64,000 nucleotides of DNA, taken from Cupriavidus taiwanensis (GTDB lineage: Bacteria; Pseudomonadota; Gammaproteobacteria; Burkholderiales; Burkholderiaceae). The first letter of the stretch is position 1, and each line of letters starts with the position of its first letter. Below the pieces are notes generated by a model. The model did not search any database. It had not been told where the DNA came from and worked only from the letters and a program-made list of their open reading frames with translations. Below are positions 48,039 through 57,610 of this stretch, one piece after another. A program made the translations under genes and the position numbers. Where the stretch lies: contig NZ_LT977070.1 of NCBI RefSeq assembly GCF_900250075.1, positions 868,001-932,000 on the forward strand, written 5' to 3'.

Positions 48039-48947
48039 TCAGGCGGGCGGCTCGCGCAAGCGGCTGCGCAGCTTCAGCACTTCCGCCGGGATCACGCGGC
48101 GCTCCTGCCATACCCACGGCATGCCGCCGAGCACCTCGGCCAGGCCGCGCCATCCCTGGCAGCGCCACAGCTGCGGCAATGCCGCCGCGGTCTCGCCCAG
48201 CGCCACCTGCCAGGGCAGCCGCAGCCACGCGGACCAGATCGCATTGCGCGCCAGCAGCGAGCGGCGCTGCGCGGGGTTGCGCAGCGGGCTGGGATGGTGG
48301 TGCACCACCAGCTGCGGCGCATACACCAGCTGCCAGCCATGCGCGGCCAGGTCCAGCGCCAGCAGCGTTTCCTCGCCGCCCAGGAAGAAGCGCGGGTGAT
48401 AGCCGCCGGCCTGGCGGAAGGCATCGGTGCGGAACGCGGTGGCGCCCGCCATCAGGCCCAGGATCGCGCGGCCCGGCAGCATCGCCGAGGGCAGCGGGCT
48501 GGCCGCCATGCGCGCGCAGGTCGGGTCTTCGCCGCGGTGTTCGCCCACCAGGATGCGCGCCGTCAGCGCGGCCACGCGCGGATGGCGCTCGAACATGGCG
48601 CAGGCCGCCGACAGCGATCCGGGCGCCCACCAGCAGTCGTCGTCGCAGAAGGCGACATAGCGGGTGCGGGCCCAGTCCGCGCCCAGGTTGCGGCCCGCGG
48701 CGCCGAGGTTGCGCGCGCTGCGCAGCAGCGCGGCGTGCGGGAATTCGTTGCGCACCATGGCGGCGGTGCCGTCGTCCGAGGCGTTGTCGACCACGGCGAT
48801 GGGCGGGCGTTCCGGCAGCGCGCTCAGGCGCGCCAGCGCGGTGCGCACCGAATCGCGCCGGTTGTGCGTCAGCACCACCACGCTGATATCGCAAGCGCGG
48901 GTGCGCGGAGAAGCGCGGGAAGCGGAAGCGGTGGCTGGTATCGGCAT
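48039..48947 (-). CDS. Family 2 glycosyltransferase
   Basis: A 302-residue GT-A fold enzyme. The N-terminal nucleotide-sugar motif SVVVLTHNRRDSVRTAL (residues 22-38) is followed by VVDNASDDGT and the DXD-type metal site FCDDDCWW (about 99-106). The later GGEETLLALDL segment is the catalytic-base region. It transfers a sugar from an NDP donor in the cytoplasm; donor and acceptor are unknown. It is the last gene of the leftward block of the glycan locus, 37 bp after the PIG-L gene. Confidence 0.88.
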   Translation of the reverse strand: MPIPATASASRASPRTRACDISVVVLTHNRRDSVRTALARLSALPERPPIAVVDNASDDGTAAMVRNEFPHAALLRSARNLGAAGRNLGADWARTRYVAFCDDDCWWAPGSLSAACAMFERHPRVAALTARILVGEHRGEDPTCARMAASPLPSAMLPGRAILGLMAGATAFRTDAFRQAGGYHPRFFLGGEETLLALDLAAHGWQLVYAPQLVVHHHPSPLRNPAQRRSLLARNAIWSAWLRLPWQVALGETAAALPQLWRCQGWRGLAEVLGGMPWVWQERRVIPAEVLKLRSRLREPPA

Positions 48948-48984
48948 GGCTGTTGGCAGAACTCAGGCAGAACTCAGGCAAGCC

Positions 48985-49743
48985 TCAGGCGGGGGCGGCG
49001 CCGGCCGGCTGCAGCATCCAGTAGCGCTCGGGTGCGCACAGGTCGCACAGCCGGTCTTCGCTGAACAGCTGCAGCTGGCTCTGGTAGGCGTTGAGCGCGT
49101 AGCTCTTCTGCGTCAGGTACTGCGCCACCGGCAGGTTGACGGGCGTGGCGCACAGGCCGCTGTCCCGGCATTGCACCAGCCGCTGCTGCAGCAGGCCCGG
49201 CATGCGGCGGTAGATCGCGTCCTCGTAATAGAGCCACTGCACGGGCGGCGGCGCGGCGGCGGGTGCGGCGGCCGGCCCGTTCCATGCCGGGCCGCGCGCG
49301 TGCGCGGCCAGCATCAGCAGCCGGCAGGCGTCATGCACCAGGGCATGGTCGGAATGGAACAGCCCGAGCGGAGCCACCACCACGCCCTCGGTCTGCGTCA
49401 GCAGCACGGTGTGCAGCGCGTCGGCAAGCTGTTGCGCGGTATAGCGGCGCCCGTACTGGCTGTCCCAGAACTCCAGCCACACCGCGTGCGCGCCCAGCAT
49501 GGTCAGCGCGTGGTTGTCTTCGCGGCGGCGCGACAGCACCGCCTGCTCGGCGCTGGCGAAGCCGGCGGCCTGGTCCCAGTCGGGCGACGCCATGTCCGCC
49601 GGCGGCACGCCCGCGAACACCGTCACCACGCGCGCCGCGCGCGCGGCCGCGATCAGCCCGCCACAACTGAACACGGCATCGTCCAGATGCGGCGAGATCA
49701 CGGTCACCGCAGCGGCGAGATCGACCACCATCGCCGTGCCCAT
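48985..49743 (-). CDS. PIG-L family deacetylase
   Basis: A 252-residue zinc-dependent deacetylase of the LmbE/PIG-L family. The metal motif ISPHLDDAVFSCGG lies at about residues 14-27, with the later HSD/HDAC segment (LFHSDHALVHDA) completing the zinc site. Members remove acetyl groups from N-acetylglucosamine-like sugars in small molecules or glycans. ATG 49743 is preferred; an upstream in-frame ATG adds unsupported residues. It follows the UDP-glucuronate decarboxylase gene by 29 bp. Confidence 0.88.
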   Translation of the reverse strand: MGTAMVVDLAAAVTVISPHLDDAVFSCGGLIAAARAARVVTVFAGVPPADMASPDWDQAAGFASAEQAVLSRRREDNHALTMLGAHAVWLEFWDSQYGRRYTAQQLADALHTVLLTQTEGVVVAPLGLFHSDHALVHDACRLLMLAAHARGPAWNGPAAAPAAAPPPVQWLYYEDAIYRRMPGLLQQRLVQCRDSGLCATPVNLPVAQYLTQKSYALNAYQSQLQLFSEDRLCDLCAPERYWMLQPAGAAPA

Positions 49744-49772
49744 GCCGCCCCCTCGCGCGCCCCGGTACGCCG

Positions 49773-50801
49773 TCAACTGAGCGCGGCACGCGCTTCGCGC
49801 GCGGTGGCGGACACCGGCACCACGTTGCCGGGCGCACCCTCGGCATGCGCCTGCGCGGCCAGCCGCGCGGCAAAGTAATCGACGGTGCGGCGCAGGCCGT
49901 CTTCCAGCGCGGTGTGCGGCTCCCAGCCCAACAGCTGGCGCGCCAGCGTGATGTCGGGGCAGCGCTGGTGCGGGTCGTCGGCCGGCAGCGGCCGCATCTC
50001 GATGCGCGACGGCGAGCCGGTGGCGCGCAGCACCGCCTGCGCAATCTCCAGCATGGTGCTTTCGCGCGGGTTGCCCAGGTTGACCGGCGTGCCGCTGGCG
50101 GGGGCTTCCATCAGCCGGACCAGCGCGTCAACCATGTCGTCGACATAGCAGAAGGCACGCGTCTGCGCGCCGTCGCCGTAAACCGTCAGCGGCTGCCCCG
50201 CCAGCGCCTGGGTGATGAAGTTCGAGACCACGCGGCCGTCGGCCGGATGCATGCGCGGCCCGTAAGTATTGAAGATGCGCGCGATGCGCACGTCCAGCCC
50301 GTGCTGGCGGTGGTAGTCCATGAACAGGGTCTCGGCGCAGCGCTTGCCTTCGTCGTAGCAGGAGCGGATGCCCACCGGATTGACGTGGCCCCAGTACCCT
50401 TCCTGCTGCGGATGATGCTCGGGGTCGCCATAGACTTCGCTGGTGGAGGCCTGCAGGATGCGCGCCCTGAGCCGCTTGGCCAGTCCCAGCATGTTGATGG
50501 CGCCGTTGACGCTGGTCTTGGTGGTCTGCACCGGGTCGTGCTGGTAGTGCACCGGCGAGGCCGGGCACGCGAGGTTGTAGATCTCGTCGACCTCCACATA
50601 CAGCGGGAAGGTGACGTCGTGCCGCAGCAGCTCGAAATTGGTCCGGCCCAGCAAATGCGCGATGTTCTCCTTGGTGCCGGTGTAGAAGTTGTCCACGCAC
50701 AGCACGTCCTGCCCGGCACGCACCAGCCGCTCGCACAAGTGCGAGCCGAGAAATCCCGCGCCGCCGGTAACCAGGATGCGCTTGCGATCGCTTTCCTTCA
50801 T
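49773..50801 (-). CDS. UDP-glucuronate decarboxylase (UDP-xylose synthase)
   Basis: A 342-residue extended short-chain dehydrogenase. It shows the NAD motif [15 protein letters not shown] (residues 12-26), the UXS signatures [12 protein letters not shown] and [20 protein letters not shown], and the active site with YDEGKR. The full set is characteristic of UXS, which makes UDP-xylose from UDP-glucuronate; related dTDP-glucose dehydratases lack it. It supplies a pentose donor for the glycosyltransferases around it. AAGGAG-type ribosome site lies before the ATG. Confidence 0.92.
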   Translation of the reverse strand: MKESDRKRILVTGGAGFLGSHLCERLVRAGQDVLCVDNFYTGTKENIAHLLGRTNFELLRHDVTFPLYVEVDEIYNLACPASPVHYQHDPVQTTKTSVNGAINMLGLAKRLRARILQASTSEVYGDPEHHPQQEGYWGHVNPVGIRSCYDEGKRCAETLFMDYHRQHGLDVRIARIFNTYGPRMHPADGRVVSNFITQALAGQPLTVYGDGAQTRAFCYVDDMVDALVRLMEAPASGTPVNLGNPRESTMLEIAQAVLRATGSPSRIEMRPLPADDPHQRCPDITLARQLLGWEPHTALEDGLRRTVDYFAARLAAQAHAEGAPGNVVPVSATAREARAALS

Positions 50802-50849
50802 TTCCGTTCTCCTTGCATTGCTTGCTCGTGCCGGCCGGTCGAGTCCGCA

Positions 50850-52121
50850 TCAGGCCGCGACACGGCGGGCCCCGGCCTGCAGTGCCGGCTCCCCGGCGCA
50901 GACGTGCGCATAGACCGCCTCCATCTGCCTGGCCACGCCGGCCCAGGTGAAATGCGCCTGCGCGCGGCGCCGGCCCGCTTCGCCCAGCTTGCGCGCCAGC
51001 GCAGGGTTGGCGGCCAGCTGCGCCAGCCGCGCCGCCAGCGCCGCCGGCGCCTTGGGCGGCACCAGGAAGCCGGTGTGCCCATCCACCACGGTGGAGCGGA
51101 TGCCACCGACGTCGGCGCCGATCACCGGCGCGCCGCACGCCATCGCCTCCACCGGCGTGATGCCGAAGGGCTCGTACCACGGCGTGGTCACGAAGACATC
51201 GGCGGCGCTGTAGAACAGGCGCAGGGTGTCGCGCCCGCGCCGGCCGGTAAACACCACGCGTTCGGCCACGCCCTCGGCGCTGGCCACGTCCTGCAGCCGG
51301 CCGATTTCCGGCGTGGCCTGCACGCTCGGCTGCTCGGCGTTGCCGCCGACCACGTACAGGGTGGCGTCGAGGCCGGTGTCGCGGCGCAGGCAGCCCAGCG
51401 CGCGGATCACGTTGTCGATGCCCTTGCGCGGCACCAGCCGCCCCAGCTGCAGCACGCGGAAGCCATGCAGCGGCCAGCCCAGTGCGCGCCGCGCCGCGTC
51501 GCGCGGCACCGGCGCGAACTCGGCCGCATCGAAGCCGCACGGCACGGTCTGCACGCGCGCGGGATCGGCGCTGTAAAGATTGACGAGGTCGTCGCGGTCC
51601 TGCGGACATTCCGCCACCACGCAGTCGGCCTCGCGCACCAGCGTGTCCTCGATGCCGAAGCGGTCGTCGGGAAAGCCGTCGGTGCTGCCCTGGTGCAGCC
51701 TGCGCACCTTGCCCAGCGCATGGAAGGTCATCACCAGCGGGATGCCGAGCGTGTGGCGCGCGCGCAGCGCGGCCAGCCCGGACATGAAGAAGTTGGCATG
51801 GAGCACGTCGTAGCCGGTGGCATCGCCGCGCACGAAGTCGGCCAGGAACGCGCCGAAGTCTTCCATATAGGGCAGCAGCTGTTCTTTCGGGATCTGCACC
51901 GGCGGCCCCGCCGTGACGTGGATCACGCGCACGTTGGGCGCGAACGCCACCACCTCTGGCAACAGCGCCTTGTCGCGCCGCGTGAAGACATCGACCTGGT
52001 AGCCGCGGCTGCCAAGCTGTCTTGCAAGATGCGCCACATAGATGTTCTGACCGCCGCAGTCGGTGCTGCCAACGCTGGCGAGTGGCGAGGCATGTTCGCT
52101 GATAAGCGCGATCTTGCGCAT
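50850..52121 (-). CDS. Family 4 glycosyltransferase
   Basis: A 423-residue GT-B enzyme. The N-terminal domain opens with KIALISEHASPLASVGSTDCGGQNIYV and HVNFFMS-like acceptor features (VLHANFFMSGLAAL), and the C-terminal domain carries the donor-binding VLQLGRLVPRKGIDNVI and the EX7E-like motif YEPFGITPVEAMACG. The pattern resembles retaining transferases of sucrose-phosphate-synthase type. ATG 52121 begins the domain; the frame upstream is open but unlike the family. It is the first gene of the leftward glycan block. Confidence 0.9.
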   Translation of the reverse strand: MRKIALISEHASPLASVGSTDCGGQNIYVAHLARQLGSRGYQVDVFTRRDKALLPEVVAFAPNVRVIHVTAGPPVQIPKEQLLPYMEDFGAFLADFVRGDATGYDVLHANFFMSGLAALRARHTLGIPLVMTFHALGKVRRLHQGSTDGFPDDRFGIEDTLVREADCVVAECPQDRDDLVNLYSADPARVQTVPCGFDAAEFAPVPRDAARRALGWPLHGFRVLQLGRLVPRKGIDNVIRALGCLRRDTGLDATLYVVGGNAEQPSVQATPEIGRLQDVASAEGVAERVVFTGRRGRDTLRLFYSAADVFVTTPWYEPFGITPVEAMACGAPVIGADVGGIRSTVVDGHTGFLVPPKAPAALAARLAQLAANPALARKLGEAGRRRAQAHFTWAGVARQMEAVYAHVCAGEPALQAGARRVAA

Positions 52122-52508
52122 GGTTGGCTCCGGTGGTTTGCCGCCGTGACCGCGAACGCGGGCGGTATGGAGGTGGTGGCCCTTGCAGCTAGCGTGCCAT
52201 CGCCCCTGTGCAAATATTCCGGCGATAAACACCTCGGGCGGGGAACCGAAGCAGAAGCGATATAGCGGTTCTCGAGGGGCCAGGCTCACCGCATTGCGAA
52301 GAAGACGCACGACAGCCTGTGCACGCGCGCTTTAGTCATTCTTACGCCGCCGCTTTGTAATTTGCGCTTACCGATCCTGGCGGTTGGACGCTAGCCAGAG
52401 CAGGGTTGCAACCGGCCCGATGTTTGCTGTGTCGATGACTCCGATGCAAGCCGCGCTGCACGCGATGCCGGCGCGGCGTGCCTTCCCAAACCATCGATGG
52501 AGCTGCCC
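52122..52508. promoter_or_regulatory. Divergent promoter region at the centre of the glycan locus
   Basis: This 387-bp gap holds no supported gene. The part near 52325-52380 is less GC-rich (TTTGTAATTTGCGC) and is the likeliest place for opposing promoters. I could not define boxes with certainty, nor find a clear repeated operator. Confidence 0.45.
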
Positions 52509-53027
52509 ATGGCACCCAACCCGGATGCGGGCCAGGCGCCCCGCGCCTCCCATGCCGGCGCCAGCCGGTTCAGCGATCCCGCCGCGGCGCGGCGTGCGGT
52601 CGAGCTGGCGCTGCCAATGCTGCAGGCCTCGCTGCGCGACAAGGCCGTCGGCGAAAGCGGCTGCATGCATGTGGTCGTGATGGATCCGACGCTGCAGCCC
52701 GGCGATTGTGCCTTCGAGGAAGCGATCCTCTATGAGCATTCGCTGCCGTCGCGCGAGTCCTGGGATGCCGACTACAGCCGCTACGCGCGTGCCAAGGCCA
52801 GCCTGAGCTGGCGCACCGGCATGGCTAGCGGGCAGGTGGTCCACTGCAGCCCGCACCGGCTGCGCAGCGACGACACCCTGCTCGGCGGCGCCGCCGTGGT
52901 GGATGGCATCGTGGTCGCCGTCAGCGGGGCCAACGCGTGGTACGACGAGGCCTTTGCCGGCTGCGTGGCGATGCTGCTGCGGGCGGTGGCGCAAGGGGCC
53001 TGCATGCACGCGCAGCCGGCTGGCTGA
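52509..53027 (+). CDS. Protein of unknown function, weakly GlcG/HbpS-like
   Basis: A 172-residue soluble protein. A helical N-terminal part (about residues 15-45) is followed by a beta-rich part, and the end (GGAAVVDGIVVAVSGANAWYDEAFAG, about 133-158) vaguely recalls the GlcG/HbpS heme-binding fold, which has a similar VDG-VVG-IGVSG arrangement followed by an acidic residue and a conserved CA. I cannot confirm the family. ATG 52509 is chosen for the GGAG six bases before it; an ATG four codons upstream is possible. It precedes the rightward glycan block. Confidence 0.55.
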   Translation: MAPNPDAGQAPRASHAGASRFSDPAAARRAVELALPMLQASLRDKAVGESGCMHVVVMDPTLQPGDCAFEEAILYEHSLPSRESWDADYSRYARAKASLSWRTGMASGQVVHCSPHRLRSDDTLLGGAAVVDGIVVAVSGANAWYDEAFAGCVAMLLRAVAQGACMHAQPAG

Positions 53028-53147
53028 TCCGGCAGCCGCGTATCGCCCGACTGTTGGCACACATTTCGCACTGGCAGCAAGCCTGCGCACCTGGCCATGC
53101 CTGTCCTGATCGCGGCATGGGGCAGCCGACAAGGTGCCAGGACCGAT

Positions 53148-53191
53148 GTCCGATTCGTTGTCCGATTCGGTCCGATTCGTGGTCCGAATCA
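53148..53191. repeat. Four phased GTCCGATTCG repeats
   Basis: Copies begin at 53148, 53160, 53170 and 53182; three are exact and the fourth is GTCCGAATCA. Spacings of 12, 10 and 12 bp put them on nearly the same face of the helix. They lie 35 bp before the start of the SDR gene that opens the rightward glycan block. Confidence 0.75.
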
Positions 53192-53225
53192 CAGTCCACC
53201 ACATACCCATCGCCAGGGAACCACC

Positions 53226-53996
53226 ATGCCAACTTCGCAATCGCCACGACCCGCCGCGCACACCGAGGCCGCCATGCCGCTGCAGGACCGCACCTATCTC
53301 GTCAGCGGCGCGGGCCGCGGCCTGGGCGCCGCCATCTGCCGCACGCTGAGCGCGGCCGGCGCTGCCGTGATCGTGGCCGATATCGACGACAAGCTCGCGC
53401 GCGACAGCGCCGGCGGGCTGGCCGAGGCCGGCGCGCAGGCGTGGCCGCTGCACCTGGATGTCTCCGACCCCGCGTCCGTGCGCGCCGCCTTCGAAGCCGT
53501 GCGCGCGCGCGGCGGGCGCCTCGACGGCATCGTCAACAACGCCGCCATCGACATCACCCTGCCGGTGGATGAGGTCGATGCCGAGACCTGGCGCAAAGTG
53601 CTGATGGTCAACCTGTACGGCCCCTACCTGATGGCGCATGCCGCCGTGCCGGTACTGAAGGCGCAGGGCGGGGGGCATATCGTCAACATTGCCTCGACCG
53701 CGTCCAAGCGCGCGTGGCCCAATGCCTCGGCCTACCACGCGACCAAATGGGGGTTGCTGGGCTTCTCGCACGCGCTGCATGCGGAGCTGCGGCCGCACGG
53801 GATCAAGGTCTCGGCGATCGTCGCGGGCGGCATGCGCACGCCGTTCCTGCTGGACCGCTTTCCCGACATCGACCAGGGCAACCTGCAGGACCCGGCCAAT
53901 GTCGCCAACGCGGTGCGCTTCGTGCTGACGCAGCCGGAAGAAACCGTGATCCCCGAGGTGATGGTGCTGCCCATGAAGGAGACCTCGTGGCCATGA
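53226..53996 (+). CDS. Short-chain dehydrogenase/reductase
   Basis: A 256-residue classical SDR. The cofactor motif VSGAGRGLGAAICRTL is at about residues 26-41, DIDD follows near 50 (NAD preference), then NNAAID and the active site with Ser in NIASTAS and YHATK near 178. Many such enzymes act on sugar-nucleotide or keto-sugar intermediates, but this cannot be told here. Its stop overlaps the ATG of the next gene. It is first in the rightward block, preceded by the four-repeat motif. Confidence 0.85.
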   Translation: MPTSQSPRPAAHTEAAMPLQDRTYLVSGAGRGLGAAICRTLSAAGAAVIVADIDDKLARDSAGGLAEAGAQAWPLHLDVSDPASVRAAFEAVRARGGRLDGIVNNAAIDITLPVDEVDAETWRKVLMVNLYGPYLMAHAAVPVLKAQGGGHIVNIASTASKRAWPNASAYHATKWGLLGFSHALHAELRPHGIKVSAIVAGGMRTPFLLDRFPDIDQGNLQDPANVANAVRFVLTQPEETVIPEVMVLPMKETSWP

Positions 53997-54634
53997 GCCT
54001 CGCCGCCCCGCTACGCGCGGCCGTGCTGCTGGACAAGGACGGCACGGTACTGGACGACGTCCCTTACAACGTCGATCCGGCGCGCATGCGGTTTGCGCCA
54101 GGCGCCGCCGCCGCGCTGCGGCTGCTGGGCGGCCTGGGTCTGCCGCTGGTGGTGGTGACGAACCAGCCCGGCGTGGCCCATGGCCTGCATACCGAGGCCG
54201 AGCTGGTGCCAGTGCGTGAACGGCTGGCGGCCATGTTTGCCGAGCATGGCGCGGCGCTGAGCGGCTTCCTGTATTGCCCGCATCATCCCGAAGGGCAGGT
54301 GGCGCCCTACGCGCGCGCGTGCCTGTGTCGCAAGCCCATGCCCGGGCTGCTGCTGCAGGCGGCCGCGGCATGGCGGCTCGACCTGGCGCGGTCCTGGATG
54401 ATCGGCGACATCCTCAATGACGTCGAGGCCGGCAACCGTGCCGGCTGCGCCACCGTGCTGGTCGACTGCGGCAACGAGACCGAATGGCAGCTTTCGCCCG
54501 CGCGCCAGGCCGACTACGTGGTGCCGACGCTCGACGCCGCCGCGCGCCTGGTGGTTGCGCGCACCCGGGCAGCGGATTCTGCCGGCGCTGCCGCATCGAG
54601 GGCCGCGTCACCATGCCGTGCGGAGGCGCCATGA
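53993..54634 (+). CDS. HAD-IIIA phosphatase, GmhB-like
   Basis: A 213-residue phosphatase. The nucleophile motif LLDKDGTVLDD contains Asp14 and Asp16, motif II is VVVTNQPGV and the late acidic motif is MIGDILNDVEAG. A zinc-binding insertion (CPHHPEG, CLCRKP) matches D-glycero-D-manno-heptose-1,7-bisphosphate phosphatase, as in LPS heptose synthesis. Its start overlaps the SDR stop, and its own stop overlaps the next ATG. Substrate assignment rests on these motifs and the presence of GT9 genes. Confidence 0.83.
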   Translation: MSLAAPLRAAVLLDKDGTVLDDVPYNVDPARMRFAPGAAAALRLLGGLGLPLVVVTNQPGVAHGLHTEAELVPVRERLAAMFAEHGAALSGFLYCPHHPEGQVAPYARACLCRKPMPGLLLQAAAAWRLDLARSWMIGDILNDVEAGNRAGCATVLVDCGNETEWQLSPARQADYVVPTLDAAARLVVARTRAADSAGAAASRAASPCRAEAP

Positions 54635-55872
54635 AGTGGCAATCCGCGCGCAGCGTGCTGTGCGTGCGCCTCGACAATATGGGCGACGTGCTGATGAGCA
54701 CGCCGGCGATGCAGGCCCTGGCCGATGCGCTGCCGGCCCGCCGGCTGACGCTGCTGACCTCGCACAGCGCGGCGGCCCTGGCGCCGCACCTGCCGATGGT
54801 CGGCCGCGTGCTGGCCTGGGACGCGCCCTGGGCCAGGCATGCCGAGGCCCGGGCGGCACCGGCGCCGGGGCCGGAGATTGCCGCCTGCGCGCGCTGGCTG
54901 GCGCGCTTTCGCTTCGACGCGGCCGTGATCTTTACCGTCTACAGCCAGAGCCCCTTGCCCGCCGCGGTACTGTGCGCGCTGGCGGGCATTCCGCTGCGGC
55001 TGGCCTGCTGCCGCGAAAACCCCTACACGCTGCTGAGCGACTGGGTCCCCGACACCGAGCCGGGCACGCAGCCGGGCCAGCGTCCGCGCCACGAGGCGCA
55101 GCGGCAGCTCGACCTGGTGGCGCAGGTAGGGGCCGTCGCACGCGAGACGCGCCTGCGCTTTCGCGTGCTGGCGGCGGACCGCACCGCGCTCGCCGGGCGC
55201 CTCGCCGCGATCCGCGGCGGCCGCAGCGGGCCGGTGGTGGTGGTGCATCCCGGCGCCAGCGCGCCGTCGCGGCGCTGGCCGCCGGCGCGCTTTGCCCAGG
55301 TGGCGCACGCGCTGGCGGTGAAGGCCGGCGCGCACGTGCTGGTGACGGGCGATGCCGCCGAGCACGACATCGTGCGCGCGGTCTGCGCCGCCGCCGGCCA
55401 CGCGCGCGTGGTGCCGCTCGCCGGCGCCTTGCGCCTGGGCGAAATGGGCGCGTTGCTGGAAGCCGCCGACCTGCTGGTGTCGAACAACACCGGGCCGGTC
55501 CACCTGGCCGCCGCGCTGGGCACGCCGGTGGTGGACCTGTACGCGCTGACCAATCCGCAGCACACGCCGTGGCAGGTGCCGCACCGCACGCTGTTTGCCG
55601 ATGTGCCGTGCCGCTATTGCTACAAGAGCATGTGCCCGCAGGGACACCATCGCTGCCTGGAAGACGTGCCGGCCGCGCACGCGGTGCAGGCCGCGCTGGC
55701 GCTGCTGGGCGGCAATCCCGACAGCATGCCCGCGGTCGAACTGCCGTGGCCGGGCGTGGGCGCGGCCGCAGCGGCGCCTGCCGAGTTCGATGCCGCGCCC
55801 GCGATGCCGGACGACAGTGCATCCCGCCACCTTCCACATGACGAGGCCGACCATGTACACCCTTGGCATTAA
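54631..55872 (+). CDS. Family 9 glycosyltransferase (heptosyltransferase-like)
   Basis: A 413-residue GT-B enzyme. Family markers are the N-terminal VLCVRLDNMGDVLMSTPAM and the C-terminal VVVVHPGASAPSRRWP, plus LLVSNNTGPVHLAAALGTPVV near residues 288-308, which binds the ADP-heptose donor. A CRYCYKSMCPQGHHRCL cluster near residue 330 is Cys-rich and seen in several GT9 proteins. It is longer than typical LPS heptosyltransferases (about 340). ATG 54631 overlaps the upstream stop; its end overlaps the carbamoyltransferase start. Confidence 0.88.
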   Translation: MKWQSARSVLCVRLDNMGDVLMSTPAMQALADALPARRLTLLTSHSAAALAPHLPMVGRVLAWDAPWARHAEARAAPAPGPEIAACARWLARFRFDAAVIFTVYSQSPLPAAVLCALAGIPLRLACCRENPYTLLSDWVPDTEPGTQPGQRPRHEAQRQLDLVAQVGAVARETRLRFRVLAADRTALAGRLAAIRGGRSGPVVVVHPGASAPSRRWPPARFAQVAHALAVKAGAHVLVTGDAAEHDIVRAVCAAAGHARVVPLAGALRLGEMGALLEAADLLVSNNTGPVHLAAALGTPVVDLYALTNPQHTPWQVPHRTLFADVPCRYCYKSMCPQGHHRCLEDVPAAHAVQAALALLGGNPDSMPAVELPWPGVGAAAAAPAEFDAAPAMPDDSASRHLPHDEADHVHPWH

Positions 55873-57610
55873 CGCCGCCTACCATGACTCCGCCGCCTGC
55901 CTGGTGCGCGATGGCGAGGTCGTCGCCGCGGCGGAAGACGAGCGCTTCACCCATGTCAAGCACGGCAAGCGCCCGGTGCCGTTCACGGCGTGGGAGCTGC
56001 CGTTCCACGCCATCGACTATTGCCTGGGCGAGGCCGGCATCGCGCTGCGCGAGGTCGACCACGTCGCGTACGCGTTCGACCCCGCGCTGATGCTGGGCGC
56101 GCGCCGGCATGACGCCACCGTGACGCTGCCGCTGGAGCCGTCGGCGCACGGTGCTGCCAGCGGGCACGAGTCGCCGTGGGATCCGCTGTTCCTGTCGTAC
56201 GTGGTCAACGCACCGCGGCAACTGGCGGGCGGCGCACCGCACCACCTCGCCGCGCGCTTTCGCGGCGTGCGCCACGATGGGCCGTTCCGCTGGCATTTCG
56301 TCGAGCACCACATGGGGCATGAAGCCAGCGCCTTCCTGGCGGCGCCGTTCGCGCGCTGCGCGGTGCTGACCATGGACGGCCGCGGCGAACGCGCCACCAC
56401 CAGCTACGGCGTGTTCGACGGCAAGGAGTACCGGCGCATCAAGCAGATCGACCTGCCGGACTCGCTCGGCCTGCTGTACGAACGCGTCACGCGCCACCTG
56501 GGCTTCCTGCATTCGTCGGACGAGTACAAGGTGATGGCGCTGGCCTCCTACGGCAAGCCTGCGCACCTTGGGGTGTTCCGCGACATGGTCCGGCGCGATG
56601 CCGAAGGCGGTTACCGCGTGGCGCAGCCCGACCTGGAAGCGTTGCTGGGGCCGCCGCGCCAGCGCGGCGAGGACTTCGGCGCCGCGCATTTCGATATCGC
56701 GCGCTCGCTGCAGGAGGTGCTGGAGGAAACCGTGGTCGGCATGACCACCTGGCTGGCCGAGGCCACCGGCGAACGGCAGCTGGCCATGGCCGGCGGGGTG
56801 GCGCTGAACTGCGTGATGAATGCGCGCGTGCGCGACCGGAGCCCGTTCGACGAGGTCTGGGTGCAGCCCGCCGCCGGCGATGCCGGCACCGCGCTGGGCG
56901 CGGCGCTGTGGATCGACTTCCTGCAACGCGGACGCCCGGCGCGGCAATGGTCCATGGAACACGCCTACCTGGGCCCGGCGTATGGCGAGGACGAGATCGC
57001 GGCCTTCCTCGACTGGGCCAGGCTGCCTTACCGCCGGCTCGATGACCTGGCCGGGCAGACCGCCGAGTTGCTGGCGCAGAACAAGATCATCGGCTGGTTC
57101 CAGGGCCGCATGGAGTTCGGCCCGCGCGCGCTGGGCGCGCGCTCGATCCTGGCCTCGCCGATCGATCCGGGCATGCAGCAGCGGCTGAACCAGATCAAGG
57201 ACCGCGAAGACTTCCGCCCGGTGGCGCCGGTGGTGATGCAGGAGCGCGCGCCCGAGTGGTTCAGCGCGGCCAAGCCCGGCCGCGGCGAAGCGCCGTTCAT
57301 GCTGTTCATCTACGACGTGCGTCCCGAGCAGGCGGCGCGCATCCCGGCGGTCTGCCACGTCGACGGCACCGCGCGCGTGCAGACCGTGCGCCGCGAGCAG
57401 AACCCGGCCTATTACGATTTGCTGGCCGCGTTCGAGCGCCGCACCGGCGTGCCGATCCTGGTCAACACCTCGTTCAACACGCGCGGCGAGCCCATCGTGT
57501 GCACCCCCCGCGATGCGGTCGAGTGCTTCTGGACTTCGCCGCTGGACGCCCTGGTGATCGGCCCGTTCCTGCTGGAAAAGCCCGCTGGAGGCGCCCATGG
57601 ACAGGCCTGA
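55853..57610 (+). CDS. Carbamoyltransferase (NodU/CmcH family)
   Basis: A 585-residue enzyme that moves a carbamoyl group from carbamoyl phosphate to a hydroxyl, often on a sugar. The N-terminal Kae1-like domain shows INAAYHDSAACLVRDG, the metal-binding VEHHMGHEASAF and TMDGRGE, and GGVALNCVMN; the C-terminal YrdC-like part carries EFGPRALGARSILA and PVAPVVM. ATG 55853 is chosen over one at 55838 on family length and spacing. Together with the transferases around it, it probably carbamoylates a glycan, as in Nod factors or capsule sugars. It overlaps the next gene by 14 bases. Confidence 0.92.
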   Translation: MYTLGINAAYHDSAACLVRDGEVVAAAEDERFTHVKHGKRPVPFTAWELPFHAIDYCLGEAGIALREVDHVAYAFDPALMLGARRHDATVTLPLEPSAHGAASGHESPWDPLFLSYVVNAPRQLAGGAPHHLAARFRGVRHDGPFRWHFVEHHMGHEASAFLAAPFARCAVLTMDGRGERATTSYGVFDGKEYRRIKQIDLPDSLGLLYERVTRHLGFLHSSDEYKVMALASYGKPAHLGVFRDMVRRDAEGGYRVAQPDLEALLGPPRQRGEDFGAAHFDIARSLQEVLEETVVGMTTWLAEATGERQLAMAGGVALNCVMNARVRDRSPFDEVWVQPAAGDAGTALGAALWIDFLQRGRPARQWSMEHAYLGPAYGEDEIAAFLDWARLPYRRLDDLAGQTAELLAQNKIIGWFQGRMEFGPRALGARSILASPIDPGMQQRLNQIKDREDFRPVAPVVMQERAPEWFSAAKPGRGEAPFMLFIYDVRPEQAARIPAVCHVDGTARVQTVRREQNPAYYDLLAAFERRTGVPILVNTSFNTRGEPIVCTPRDAVECFWTSPLDALVIGPFLLEKPAGGAHGQA

